A stretch of 52,635 nt of DNA, taken from contig VGZI01000020.1 of assembly GCA_016872605.1 (NCBI GenBank), positions 1 to 52,635 on the forward strand, given 5' to 3'. The notes beneath the pieces were generated by a model. That model did no database searches. It was not told the origin of the DNA and saw only the letters and a list, made by a program, of their open reading frames with translations. Position numbers and translations under genes: made by a program. The DNA comes from Planctomycetota bacterium (GTDB lineage: Bacteria; Planctomycetota; Planctomycetia; Gemmatales; Gemmataceae). The stretch's first letter is position 1. Each line of letters opens with the position of its first letter. Of the stretch, positions 42,287-50,202 are shown in pieces.

Positions 42287-42314
42287 TTGACGGAAACCAA
42301 CCTTCAAGTACAAT
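42287..42314 (+). promoter_or_regulatory. Promoter of the tRNA-Ala gene
   Basis: TTGACG (42287-42292) and TACAAT (42309-42314) with a 16-base spacer, 18 bases before the tRNA. The match to sigma-70 consensus is good and the position fits a stable RNA promoter. Confidence 0.65.
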
Positions 42315-42332
42315 TCAAGCATCCCTGCACAT

Positions 42333-42405
<73 letters not shown>

Positions 42406-42418
42406 CTGAAGATATCGG

Positions 42419-42480
42419 GAAGCCCCACAGTGAGGCAATCCGAACCCTGGGGTTCGGGAGCACCCTCACCCCAGGGCTTC
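42419..42480. repeat. CCCCGGGG palindrome family, copy 3
   Basis: GAAGCCCCACAGTGAGGC... to ...CTCACCCCAGGGCTTC, with ACCCTGGGGT in the middle. Immediately after tRNA-Ala and before the SOD stop, where it may act as terminator for either. Confidence 0.65.
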
Positions 42481-42488
42481 CGATCGTT

Positions 42489-43109
42489 CTACAATTTGCC
42501 GGCCAACGCCATCGCATGGCGCTGGGCGACGACCTTCCAGTTCACGACGCTCCACCAGGCGTTCAAGTAGTCGGCTCGCTTGTTCTGGTATTTCAGATAG
42601 TAAGCGTGCTCCCAGACATCGACGCCGAGGATCGGGGCCTGGCCGGTCATGTACGGGCTTTCTTGATTCGCCGTGCTGACGATCTTGAGCTTGTTGTCAG
42701 CCAAGACAAGCCAGGACCAGCCGCTGCCGAAGCGTTTCATGCCGGCGTCGTTGACTTGGGCCTTGAAACTGGCGAAGTCGGTGAAGGTGGCCTTGATATC
42801 GTCGGCGAGCGGGCCGGTTGGTTCGCCGCCGGCGCCGGGGGCCATCAGTTCCCAGAACATCGTGTGGTTGGCATGGCCGCCGCCGTTGTTGATAAGCGCC
42901 TGGCGGATCGAATCGGGGGCCTGGTTGATCTCGCGCAAAAGTTGCTCGATCGATTTGCTCGCCAGGGCCGCCTGACCTTCAAGGGCCTTGTTCAAATTGT
43001 CCACATACGCCTTGTGATGCCGGCCGTGGTGAATTTCCATCGTCATCGTGTCGATGAACGGCTCCAAGGCGTTGTGAGCGTACGCAAGATTGGGTAAGGT
43101 GTGTGCCAT
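42489..43109 (-). CDS. Superoxide dismutase, Fe/Mn family
   Basis: 206 residues. Ligands: His27 (EIHHGRHH), His in NHTMFW near 82, Asp and His in DVWEHAYYLKY near 168-172. GGGHANHTMFWE suggests a Mn or cambialistic enzyme but metal cannot be assigned by eye. It converts superoxide into peroxide in the cytosol. AAGGAGA precedes ATG 43109. No signal peptide. Next gene is divergent. Confidence 0.95.
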   Translation of the reverse strand: MAHTLPNLAYAHNALEPFIDTMTMEIHHGRHHKAYVDNLNKALEGQAALASKSIEQLLREINQAPDSIRQALINNGGGHANHTMFWELMAPGAGGEPTGPLADDIKATFTDFASFKAQVNDAGMKRFGSGWSWLVLADNKLKIVSTANQESPYMTGQAPILGVDVWEHAYYLKYQNKRADYLNAWWSVVNWKVVAQRHAMALAGKL

Positions 43110-43212
43110 CGTCTTCTCCTTGTCAAAAGAATTCCGTATTGCAGAAATCGCATTGAAGTGAGGCTAATCTATCTGCATTCCCGTGCAAGGCAATCAGCGA
43201 TAGAATGACGGC

Positions 43213-43243
43213 CGGTCAGAAGTCAGAAGTCAGAAGTCAGAGG
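43213..43243. repeat. Tandem repeat GTCAGAAG, about 3.5 units
   Basis: Period 8, ending 7 bases before ATG 43251. Same motif as the palindrome at 2479-2541. It occupies the position where the ribosome site of the next gene should be. Confidence 0.75.
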
Positions 43244-43250
43244 GGCCGCC

Positions 43251-43670
43251 ATGAATCTGTTTGCCGCATTCGCAATCGTGCTCGTTCCCAGCGTCGGCGA
43301 CGACCGGGCCGCGCTACAGGGAACGTGGAAAGTCATGGAGTCGACCAGCAAAGGGGACAAGGTGCCGGCCGACGAACTCAAGGATTTGTACCTGATCTTC
43401 AAGGACAACGCGATCAATATCCGCGAAGGGGGCAAGACATCGGAGAATTTCCTATTCTTGATCGATCCGACCAAAAAGCCCAAAGAGATCGACCTGATCC
43501 TGCGCGTCGGTCCGCAGAAAGGCAGGGTCGATCGCGGCATCTATCAGCTTGACGGCGATACGTTGCGCATTTGCATTCAGACCAACAAGGACCAAGCGCG
43601 TCCGCGCGAATTCGCCTCGCCGATTCGCTCGGAGCTCTGGCTTGTAGTTCTGCAACGTTCACGCAATTGA
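43251..43670 (+). CDS. TIGR03067 domain protein (copy 2)
   Basis: 139 residues. Short hydrophobic start (LFAAFAIVLVPSVG) that may be a leader, then the domain: LQGTWKVMEST, ADELKDLYLIFKDNAI, IDPTKKPKEIDLI and GIYQLDGDTLRICI. Copy 1 at 13671 is broken, copy 3 follows in tandem. TIGR03067 proteins are numerous in Planctomycetes, small and of unknown role. The ribosome site is poor, with the tandem repeat in its place. Confidence 0.85.
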   Translation: MNLFAAFAIVLVPSVGDDRAALQGTWKVMESTSKGDKVPADELKDLYLIFKDNAINIREGGKTSENFLFLIDPTKKPKEIDLILRVGPQKGRVDRGIYQLDGDTLRICIQTNKDQARPREFASPIRSELWLVVLQRSRN

Positions 43671-43686
43671 CGATCACGCCATTTTC

Positions 43687-43723
43687 ATTTAGCGTTCGCG
43701 TGGCGCCATGCGAACACTAGACG
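43687..43723. repeat. TTTAGCG palindrome family, copy 7
   Basis: ATTTAGCGTTCGCG at 43687-43700 and GCGAACACTAGAC at 43710-43722, centre TGGCGCCAT. Between the two TIGR03067 genes. Confidence 0.75.
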
Positions 43724-43742
43724 AAACACTTGGATATCCTTC

Positions 43743-44174
43743 ATGAGAAAACTCCTCTGCAGCTTCGTCCTCTTCGCCTCCGTCCTGTTCGCGGCCCACG
43801 CCGGCGATCCACCGTCCGACCTCGATCGCATGCAAGGAACCTGGGTCGTCGTCACGCTCATCGAAAAAGGCAAGGCGGTGCCGGCCGACGAAACCGCCAT
43901 TCTGGAGATTGTGATCGACAAGAACACGTTCACAGCCTTTGAGAAGGGCAAAATGGTCGTCAAATACGAGATAAAGCTCGATGCAACCAAGACGCCGAAG
44001 CATATCGACTTTACCGCCCTCGTCGGCGACGACAAAGGCAAAACGGAGCCCGGCATCTATGCCATCGAGAAAGACCAAATCCGCTTCTGCCTGGACGATG
44101 ACAAGAAAGGCCGGCCCACGAAGTTCGAAGGCGATACGTTCAGCGTCATCACGCTGAAGAAGAAACCGAAGTAA
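43743..44174 (+). CDS. TIGR03067 domain protein (copy 3)
   Basis: 143 residues. Leader LLCSFVLFASVLFAAHAG, likely cut, followed by MQGTWVVVTLIEKGKAVPADET, FEKGKMVVKYEIKLDATKTPKHIDFT and GIYAIEKDQIRFCLDDDKKGRP, the whole domain in order. Tandem paralogue of 43251; the two share the pattern but little identity beyond it, so the duplication is old. Periplasmic or surface by leader. Confidence 0.88.
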   Translation: MRKLLCSFVLFASVLFAAHAGDPPSDLDRMQGTWVVVTLIEKGKAVPADETAILEIVIDKNTFTAFEKGKMVVKYEIKLDATKTPKHIDFTALVGDDKGKTEPGIYAIEKDQIRFCLDDDKKGRPTKFEGDTFSVITLKKKPK

Positions 44175-44193
44175 CAGGCTACGGAGGTTGCAT

Positions 44194-45552
44194 CTATTGG
44201 CTCGCCCTCACATCGAAGCACGCCAGTTTTTTCTGATCACGCACATAAAGCCGCCCATTCGACACGACGGGGACCGTCCAGCAGAACGCTTTTTGCTCTG
44301 AGAATTGAAACCGGCTCCGCTCGACGTACTCCTTCGGATTCGCCTCCACCAACGCCAATTTGCCGTTGGCGCCGTAAATGATGAGTTGATCGCCGACTCG
44401 GAGCACGGAGCCGCGATCGAAGCCACGTTCCGACCAGGTGACTTTGCCGGTGACGAAGTCGATGCACTGAAGGATGCCGTCGTCGAAGCCGAAGAGATGG
44501 CGTTTGTAGCGCACGCAGGTCGAGAAGTGGTTCTTCATCTGCTTTTTGTTGTGGTAGCGCAGATTCGGCACGAACATGTCGCCCTCCTTGTCGACGCGTA
44601 GTCGCGCACAGCCTCGGCCATAGCTCGTCGAGATGAACACGTGATTCTTGACCACGATCGGCGTTGCGATGTTGCATTCGTTTTCAACCGGCCAGGGATG
44701 GTCCCAGAGCAGATCGCCATTGGCAGAATCGACGCTGACGAGCCGGGTGGCGACGAGATAAAGCACCTGCTGCTTGTCGTGAATGGTCGCGGCGATCGGC
44801 GAACTAAAGCTGGCGAGATCGCCGTGTTTCTTCCAGAGGACGGCGCCCGTCTGTTTGTTGAGCGCGGCCAGCGAGTTGCCGTTCTGCCCTCCGGGCATGA
44901 TGAAGACGCGATCACCCTCGACGAGCGGCGAGAACGCGAAACCCCAGCGCGGGACCCTGGCGCCAAACTCAGATGCCAGGTCCTTTTTCCAGACCTGCTC
45001 ACCCTTGGGATTGTCGGTGAACGCACTAAGGCAGTGCATCATGCCGGTGGCGCCGACGACATAGAGTAGCTCGCCGTCGATGCTCGGCGTCGAGCGAGGG
45101 CCGTTGCCATAGTCATTCTGATAGGCGGTTTCGTAAGAGAAACGCCAGATTTCTTTGCCGGTCTCAGCGTTCCAGGCCACGATTGATTCGTTCGGGCCGT
45201 CCTGAAAGATGGTGAAGACGCGTCCCTTGGCCACGGCGACGCTCGAGAATCCATCCCCCACCTTGGCTTCCCAGAGAAGCTTCGGACCGCCCCTCGGCCA
45301 ACTCGTCGCGATCGATTCGGACGAAACGCCGTTGCGGTGCGGTCCGCGCCACTGCGGCCAATCGTTCGTCGGATTCGGTGGTTCGTCTCCGAGATCGAGG
45401 TCCGCCTCCGTCGCAAGATCAGGGCTCTCTTGGCGGCTATCCAGCCGTAGGTAATGCACAATCGCCAACGCGGCGAATATCGAGAAGAGCACAGCAATGC
45501 CGACGAAATCGATAACCCGGCCCAAACGGGGACGCGACGGCGAGATTGGCAT
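44194..45552 (-). CDS. PQQ-binding-like beta-propeller protein, membrane anchored
   Basis: 452 residues from ATG 45552 (GGAGG 7 bases upstream). One N-terminal helix (VIDFVGIAVLFSIFAALAIVHYL) anchors the propeller outside the cytoplasm. Blades repeat the pattern W-x-x-x-T-G: AWNAETGKEIWRF, ALNKQTGAVLWKK, SVDSANGDLLWDH, CIDFVTGKVTWSE. The start DWPQWRGPHRNGVS is typical for planctomycete PQQ-like outer-wall proteins. There is no cofactor residue evidence for a real dehydrogenase, so it may be a binding or scaffold protein. Confidence 0.88.
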   Translation of the reverse strand: MPISPSRPRLGRVIDFVGIAVLFSIFAALAIVHYLRLDSRQESPDLATEADLDLGDEPPNPTNDWPQWRGPHRNGVSSESIATSWPRGGPKLLWEAKVGDGFSSVAVAKGRVFTIFQDGPNESIVAWNAETGKEIWRFSYETAYQNDYGNGPRSTPSIDGELLYVVGATGMMHCLSAFTDNPKGEQVWKKDLASEFGARVPRWGFAFSPLVEGDRVFIMPGGQNGNSLAALNKQTGAVLWKKHGDLASFSSPIAATIHDKQQVLYLVATRLVSVDSANGDLLWDHPWPVENECNIATPIVVKNHVFISTSYGRGCARLRVDKEGDMFVPNLRYHNKKQMKNHFSTCVRYKRHLFGFDDGILQCIDFVTGKVTWSERGFDRGSVLRVGDQLIIYGANGKLALVEANPKEYVERSRFQFSEQKAFCWTVPVVSNGRLYVRDQKKLACFDVRASQ

Positions 45553-45620
45553 AAAACGACCTCCGTGCAACGATGTGTTCTTTGTCAAAGGATTTCCCAC
45601 GATTGTCAAGCTCGTTTAGA

Positions 45621-45676
45621 CCCGCCTCGCTGAGGCGGGCGCGTGGCGCCGAATCCACCCGCCTCGACGCGGCGGG
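45621..45676. repeat. Two CCCGCCTCG palindromes before prpB
   Basis: CCCGCCTCGCTGAGGCGGG at 45621-45639 and CCCGCC...GGCGGG at 45658-45676 with a GGCGCC between them. Same family as 8174-8192. Located in the leader between the divergent PQQ and prpB-like genes. Confidence 0.7.
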
Positions 45677-45696
45677 GCTTATCGTAGAGGGCAAAC

Positions 45697-46563
45697 ATGA
45701 CCACCGTATCCCCTGGACGACGCCTGCGCAATGCCTGGCAGCGTCGGCCGATCGCCATCCCCGGCGTCTTCAACGCCCTCGTCGCAATGATGGCAGAACG
45801 CATCGGCCATGACGCGATCTATCTCTCCGGCGGCGCTCTGTCGGCAGCGTATGGCGTACCCGACGTCGGGCTTCTGTCGTTGAATGAGTTCGTCGATGAG
45901 GCCCGCATCATCGCCCGCGCCACGAAGTTGCCGCTCTTGTGCGACGCCGACACCGGCTTCGGTGAAGCGCTCAATGTCGAACGCACCGTGCAGCTCTTTG
46001 AGGACGCAGGGGTCGCGGGCATCCACCTGGAAGATCAGGTGCTGCCCAAACGCTGCGGACACCTCTCGGGCAAAGCGTTGATCAGCGCGGAGGCGATGGC
46101 AGCCAAGATTCGCGCCGCGGTGGCCGCCCGCCGCGATCCTGATTTTGTCATCATTGCTCGCACGGATGCTCGAGACGTGCATGGCATGGAGGACGCCATC
46201 AACCGGGCCAAGTTGTACCTGCAAGCCGGCGCCGATGCGATCTTCCCCGAGGCCCTCGAAGCGCCGGACGAATTCGCCGCGTTCGCCAAGGCCGTCGACG
46301 CCCCACTCCTGGCCAACAACACCGAGTTTGGCCGTAGCCCGAATCTCACGGTGGAAGCGTTCGGGGCGCTCGGCTATTGCATGGTGCTGTTTCCGCTGAC
46401 CGCCTTCCGCGCCGCCCTCAAATCGGCTCGCGATACGCTCATGGACCTGAAAACTCTCGGCCATCAACGCGACCGCTTGCCGCAGATGTTGACGCGAGCC
46501 GAGTTGTACGACTTGCTGGGATACAAAGATTACGAGACGCGCGATCGTGCGTATTTTGGATGA
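45697..46563 (+). CDS. prpB: Isocitrate lyase/PEP mutase superfamily protein, methylisocitrate lyase-like
   Basis: 288 residues, right for PrpB. N-terminal PGVFNALVAMMAERIGHDAIYLSGGALSA, the metal site DADTGFGE near 88-95 and the loop KRCGHLSGKAL near 122-132 containing the catalytic Cys (KxCGH) point to methylisocitrate lyase, which splits 2-methylisocitrate into pyruvate and succinate. Other genes of the methylcitrate cycle are not in the window, so related PEP mutase-like activities are possible. Cytosolic. Confidence 0.85.
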   Translation: MTTVSPGRRLRNAWQRRPIAIPGVFNALVAMMAERIGHDAIYLSGGALSAAYGVPDVGLLSLNEFVDEARIIARATKLPLLCDADTGFGEALNVERTVQLFEDAGVAGIHLEDQVLPKRCGHLSGKALISAEAMAAKIRAAVAARRDPDFVIIARTDARDVHGMEDAINRAKLYLQAGADAIFPEALEAPDEFAAFAKAVDAPLLANNTEFGRSPNLTVEAFGALGYCMVLFPLTAFRAALKSARDTLMDLKTLGHQRDRLPQMLTRAELYDLLGYKDYETRDRAYFG

Positions 46564-46568
46564 TGAGG

Positions 46569-46625
46569 AGCCCCGGGGTGAGGTACTCCGAACCCCGGGG
46601 CTCGGAGCACCTCACCCCGGGGCTT
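46569..46625. repeat. CCCCGGGG three-part palindrome family, copy 2
   Basis: Symmetric 57-base element with CCCCGGGG at both ends and in the middle and GTGAGGTAC/GCACCTCAC arms. Nearly the same as 5070-5124. It occupies the whole space between prpB and the TolB-like gene. Confidence 0.85.
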
Positions 46626-46627
46626 CT

Positions 46628-47524
46628 ATGACACGTAACCTGCTACTCCTATCCGTGTTCACCTGTGTGCATCTGTGGCTCATTCCTTCCACCGACGCCA
46701 AACCGACACGCGTGCTGAAACTGACCGGGTTCATGCAGCACCTGCAATGGTCGCCCGACGGCAAGAAGTTACTCTTCACGCGCGGCAACTTCGGCGGCAA
46801 GATGGGGTTGTGGACCGTCAACGCCGATGGCACGGAGCTGACTCAGCTCTTGCCCAAGGCGACCGTACCGCAGTTCGATGGCTTCTGGACGCCAGACTCC
46901 AAACGCATCATCTTCGTTTACGACATCCTGCAAGGCACCGACGGCAAGCTCCAACTCGACATCATGAACGCCGACGGTTCCGGGCAGAAGAACCTGCTGC
47001 CGCACAAGAACTTCTTCGAGGAGTCGCCGCGCTTCTCGCCCGACGGCAAACGAATCGCCTGGACCAGCACCAAGAACAAGAATCAAGACATCTGGATCAT
47101 GGACGCCGACGCTAAGAATCCGAAGGCCCTGACGAACGATTTAGCTATTGACAACTCGCCGACCTGGTCGCCCGATTCCAAACGCATCGCCTTCACCAGC
47201 GCGAGGGCGGGCAATCTCGACATCTGGGTCATGAACGCCGACGGCTCGGAGCAAAAGCGCCTGACCGATCAGCCACGCATGGACTATTGGCCCGCCTGGT
47301 CGCCCGATGGTAAGAAGATCGCCTTCACCACGAATCGGGACGGCAACTACGAAATCTACGTCATGAACCCCGACGGCACCGAGCAGGTCAACGTCAGCCA
47401 ACATCCCGGCTACGACAACTGGGCTACCTGGTCTCCCGATTCACGCAAGCTGGCGTGGATCTCCAACCGCGACGGCGAATATGGCATTTTCGTTACGGAC
47501 GTCCATCAGAGCCTGAGGCGTTAA
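46628..47524 (+). CDS. TolB-like beta-propeller protein (PD40 repeats), exported
   Basis: 298 residues from ATG 46628. Leader LLLLSVFTCVHLWLIPSTDA, then six WSPDGKK-type PD40 blades: WSPDGKKLLFTRG, WTPDSKRIIFVYD, FSPDGKRIAW, WSPDSKRIAFTSARAGNLDIW, WSPDGKKIAFTTNRDGNYEIY and WSPDSRKLAW. Each carries the DIWxMNADG motif of TolB/Tol-Pal type propellers. It would sit in the periplasm and bind other proteins. The DNA of the leader resembles a dispersed repeat. The stop TAA is in a CAGAGCCTG-type repeat. Confidence 0.85.
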   Translation: MTRNLLLLSVFTCVHLWLIPSTDAKPTRVLKLTGFMQHLQWSPDGKKLLFTRGNFGGKMGLWTVNADGTELTQLLPKATVPQFDGFWTPDSKRIIFVYDILQGTDGKLQLDIMNADGSGQKNLLPHKNFFEESPRFSPDGKRIAWTSTKNKNQDIWIMDADAKNPKALTNDLAIDNSPTWSPDSKRIAFTSARAGNLDIWVMNADGSEQKRLTDQPRMDYWPAWSPDGKKIAFTTNRDGNYEIYVMNPDGTEQVNVSQHPGYDNWATWSPDSRKLAWISNRDGEYGIFVTDVHQSLRR

Positions 47525-47689
47525 GGAGTCGCGCCAAGAATAATCTCCCGGATTGGTCGACGGTGGGACAGGCGTCTCGCCTGTCCCGAACCGCCGAGAC
47601 GCCGGTTCCACCGAGTCTGTTTTCGGCAGCGTCTGTTGGCGCGACGCCTTAGCGAAAGCATGCTCACCCTTCGCTTACGCCTCGCGCTC
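47507..47689. repeat. Split CAGAGCCTG-type element with nested palindrome
   Basis: Left part 47507-47530 (CAGAGCCTGAGGCGTTAAGG) carries the stop of the TolB-like gene; right part 47643-47689 (GCCTTAGCGAAAG...CTTCGCTTACGCCTCGCGC) overlaps the 3' end of ppk2. Between them lies another palindrome, GGGACAGGCG TCT CGCCTGTCCC at about 47567-47589. Confidence 0.6.
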
Positions 47690-48577
47690 GGATTCCAGCG
47701 CCTTTTTCGCCGCCGCGATCAGTTCCTTCTTCGCCGGGGGCACCTCGGGATAGCGCAAGTCGAGGTCGCAGATCGCCGTCGTTACGACATGCGCCACCAT
47801 CGCTCGGCTCACCCACTTGTGATCGGCCGGGATGACGTGCCACGGCGCGCACTCCGTGCTCGTGGCGCTGATGCAATCCTCGTATGCCGACATGTAGTCG
47901 TCCCAGTAGCCGCGTTCCTTCAGATCGGAGTCGGAGAACTTCCAGTGCTTGGTTGGATCGTCGAGCCGTTCGAGAAATCGTTTGCGTTGCTCGTCCTTGG
48001 AGACGTTGAGGAAGAACTTGAGGATGACGGTCCCGTTGCGCGTCAGGTGTTGCTCGAAGTTGTTGATGTCCTCATAGCGTGCTTGCCAAAACTCCTTCGT
48101 CGGCTTGGCGCCGGGGATGCGTTGGGCGGCGAGTATCTCTTGATGCACCTTGACAATCAGCACCTCCTCGAAATACGAGCGATTGAAAATGCCGATGCGC
48201 CCACGCTCCGGCAATGCCTTGGCGTAACGCCACATGAAGTTGTGATCGAGTTCCTCCGCCGACGGGTGCTTGAACGAAAAGACCTGGCAACCCTGCGGAT
48301 TGACCCCCGACATGACGTGCTTGATGGTGCTGTCCTTGCCGGCCGCATCCATCGCTTGAAAGATCAACAGGATGGCATGCGTGTCGGCTGCGTAGAGCAG
48401 GTCCTGTGCTTCGGCGAGCGCGGACACGCCCTCGGTGAGGATTTTCTCCGCGAAGGCCTTCCGTTCCTTCTTGGACACGTTCAGATCGCCGGCCCAGGAC
48501 GGATCGTGATCCTTGAGCCGAAATTTCTTCCCCGGTTTGACGCGGATCATATCGAGAATGTCGTCGATGACGGACAT
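47675..48577 (-). CDS. Polyphosphate kinase 2 (PPK2) family protein
   Basis: 300 residues. Walker A-like QAMDAAGKDST, the PPK2 loop GIFNRSYFEEVLIVKVH near 135 and the lid region EFWQARYEDINNFEQHL are intact, with KDEQRKRFLERLDDPTKHWKFS and the C-terminal WHVIPADHKWVSRAMV. This matches one-domain PPK2 (class I type), which phosphorylates nucleoside diphosphates from polyphosphate or the reverse. GGAG 7 bases before ATG 48577. Last codons (ESEREA, TAA) are taken from a repeat. Confidence 0.92.
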   Translation of the reverse strand: MSVIDDILDMIRVKPGKKFRLKDHDPSWAGDLNVSKKERKAFAEKILTEGVSALAEAQDLLYAADTHAILLIFQAMDAAGKDSTIKHVMSGVNPQGCQVFSFKHPSAEELDHNFMWRYAKALPERGRIGIFNRSYFEEVLIVKVHQEILAAQRIPGAKPTKEFWQARYEDINNFEQHLTRNGTVILKFFLNVSKDEQRKRFLERLDDPTKHWKFSDSDLKERGYWDDYMSAYEDCISATSTECAPWHVIPADHKWVSRAMVAHVVTTAICDLDLRYPEVPPAKKELIAAAKKALESEREA

Positions 48578-48872
48578 GGCAGATCTCCGGAACCACCGGC
48601 TTCATTAGCTTATCTCCAACTCGTCGGGATAACAGTACCGAGGCTAAGTTGGTCGCCTGCCAGGAGCCTACAACGCATTATTGATGCGTAACTCCTTTAG
48701 CCGGCATAACATGTGCGCATTCGTTGCAATCACATACTTGCACACCCCCCTCCCGAAATGCAACGCATCCAAGAACTGGGGGGCTTGAAACATGCCGACA
48801 TTCAGGAAGTCAGGATTGTGCGGCCATCGTCCGGACGCTATGAAGGCCAAGTGGGTTTTGGAGGGCGGAAAA
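48578..48872. other. Gap before the small lipoprotein gene
   Basis: 295 bases. Only weak open frames, an AT-richer part at 48600-48700 that could hold promoters and no palindrome of the known families. Confidence 0.4.
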
Positions 48873-49199
48873 ATGCACTTGGTCAAGGTCGGTTGGCTGA
48901 TTCTGGTTTGTGTGTGCATACCGGGCTGTTGGCTTGGCGGCTCGCAGACGATGGTATCGAAACCGCCTGCGAATGAGCCGGACGTGTCGAAATGGTGGCA
49001 AGACACGCTCACCAGCGTCGACCAGGCGACGCTGCGCTGCTGGCTGCAAGCGTCGGAATATCACCGCCAACACGGTTCGTCCGCGCTTCACGTTCGCCGG
49101 CAATACGTCGGCCAAACGATGGCCGGCCCGTGCTACCAGGAACTGCACATGCCGACGCCTTCCAATCGGAATTCCTTTCGATCGCCCAGGCGCGCTTGA
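48873..49199 (+). CDS. Small lipoprotein, function unknown
   Basis: 108 residues. ATG 48873 follows GGAGGG at 48860-48865. The start HLVKVGWLILVCVCIPGC is a lipoprotein leader with the lipobox IPGC. After the Cys: Gly/Ser, then WWQDTLTSVDQATLRCWLQASEYHR; the last 40 residues look less natural and a frameshift is possible (another frame is open to 49315 ending in VEKCRGCTLQQASEAWKRYYK). No family known. Confidence 0.5.
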   Translation: MHLVKVGWLILVCVCIPGCWLGGSQTMVSKPPANEPDVSKWWQDTLTSVDQATLRCWLQASEYHRQHGSSALHVRRQYVGQTMAGPCYQELHMPTPSNRNSFRSPRRA

Positions 49200-49325
49200 C
49201 CCACCGACAAGCTCGACGACACTCAGTCCGCTCTCTGACCAACGTCATCGTCGAAAAGTGCCGCGGCTGCACGCTCCAACAAGCAAGCGAGGCATGGAAG
49301 CGGTATTACAAGTGAGCTGATGCGA

Positions 49326-49763
49326 CTACGGAGTTGGCGAAGCCGGGCCGGGTGACCGTATGCGTCGCAGAAGTTCCGCCGGTTCCCACACCGGGATGGG
49401 CGCATGAGCAAAGTCCGCCACATTTCGGGTGATGATTGCGTTCAGCGACGAAGCAACGGCGGCCGCGATCAAGATGTTATCCTCGAAGTCCGCACCAGGC
49501 AGCGCGTCGGCATCGATCAGCGTTTGCCGCCCGATAGCGATGATATCGAATGCCGCAACATACCTCCGGACTGCGGCCCGGCCGCGCTTGTGCCGATGGC
49601 CTTTCGACCGATGTAAAAAGTAGTAGCCAACGCTAACGTAGTCGCTGCTCACACGAAATGCCCCTGCGCTGCAGCTTGCAGGAGGCAGTCTGCTTCCTTT
49701 GCGCCAGGGCTGGCGCTGCCACAGCGAATCAAGTACCACGTTGATGTCGAGTAGCACGCGCAT
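49326..49763 (-). CDS. PIN domain ribonuclease toxin (VapC-like)
   Basis: 145 residues. Start VLLDINVVLD gives the first acidic residue (Asp6); the central DFEDNILIAAAVASSLNAIITRN is the PIN C-terminal site with Asp/Glu and the TRN end. It overlaps the antitoxin stop by one base (TAATG). Such enzymes cut RNA and slow growth if not bound by antitoxin. The tail after residue 130 (Arg/Pro-rich) is longer than usual. Confidence 0.85.
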   Translation of the reverse strand: MRVLLDINVVLDSLWQRQPWRKGSRLPPASCSAGAFRVSSDYVSVGYYFLHRSKGHRHKRGRAAVRRYVAAFDIIAIGRQTLIDADALPGADFEDNILIAAAVASSLNAIITRNVADFAHAPIPVWEPAELLRRIRSPGPASPTP

Positions 49764-50008
49764 TAGCCGTACTTCTTCATTCTTGCTTCGTCTATGATTT
49801 GATCAACTTCAGCATCCGTCGGCGGATTGTCCGTCTTCCAGATGCCTATGAGCTCCGGCAGCGCTTTTTGTCGCTCCTGAGAAGGCGCAACAGTTCCGTT
49901 GTCCTCCTCCAGCGCAGGGGTAACTACCGTCACCTTCTGCCCCTCCGGAAGGCTGACGTCGCCGTCAAGCACAATGACGCCGTTTTCGACGTGGCCATGG
50001 GCAACCAT
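49763..50008 (-). CDS. Antitoxin partner of the PIN toxin (DUF104/AF2212-like)
   Basis: 81 residues from ATG 50008 (GGAG 8 bases upstream). N-terminal HGHVENGVIVLDGDVSLPEGQKVTVVT forms the small beta-fold of AF2212/DUF104-like antitoxins, C-terminal IIDEARMKKYG is the toxin-binding helix. Translational coupling with the PIN gene via TAATG. The longer frame to 50089 has no family features. Confidence 0.8.
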   Translation of the reverse strand: MVAHGHVENGVIVLDGDVSLPEGQKVTVVTPALEEDNGTVAPSQERQKALPELIGIWKTDNPPTDAEVDQIIDEARMKKYG

Positions 50009-50202
50009 GAACAATCTCCATCTTGGGACGAGGGGATACGTGCAGTTTCTCTGGATTGGGTAGGAGAAGAAAGTGCGCTTCGCGGACACCCGATCCGCTA
50101 CGCCATCGTTTGCGAAACCCTTCCTGCCAAGCGGTGTTTATCCTATCATGAAAAGCAGCGGGGATGCTATGTCCCTTGCCGAAACTATACGGGGGGAACG
50201 GG

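Noticed and set aside
48668..49012. Minus-strand frame of 114 codons with fairly natural composition
   Set aside because: No ribosome site or family match, and it overlaps the lipoprotein gene, whose leader and ribosome site are better evidence.
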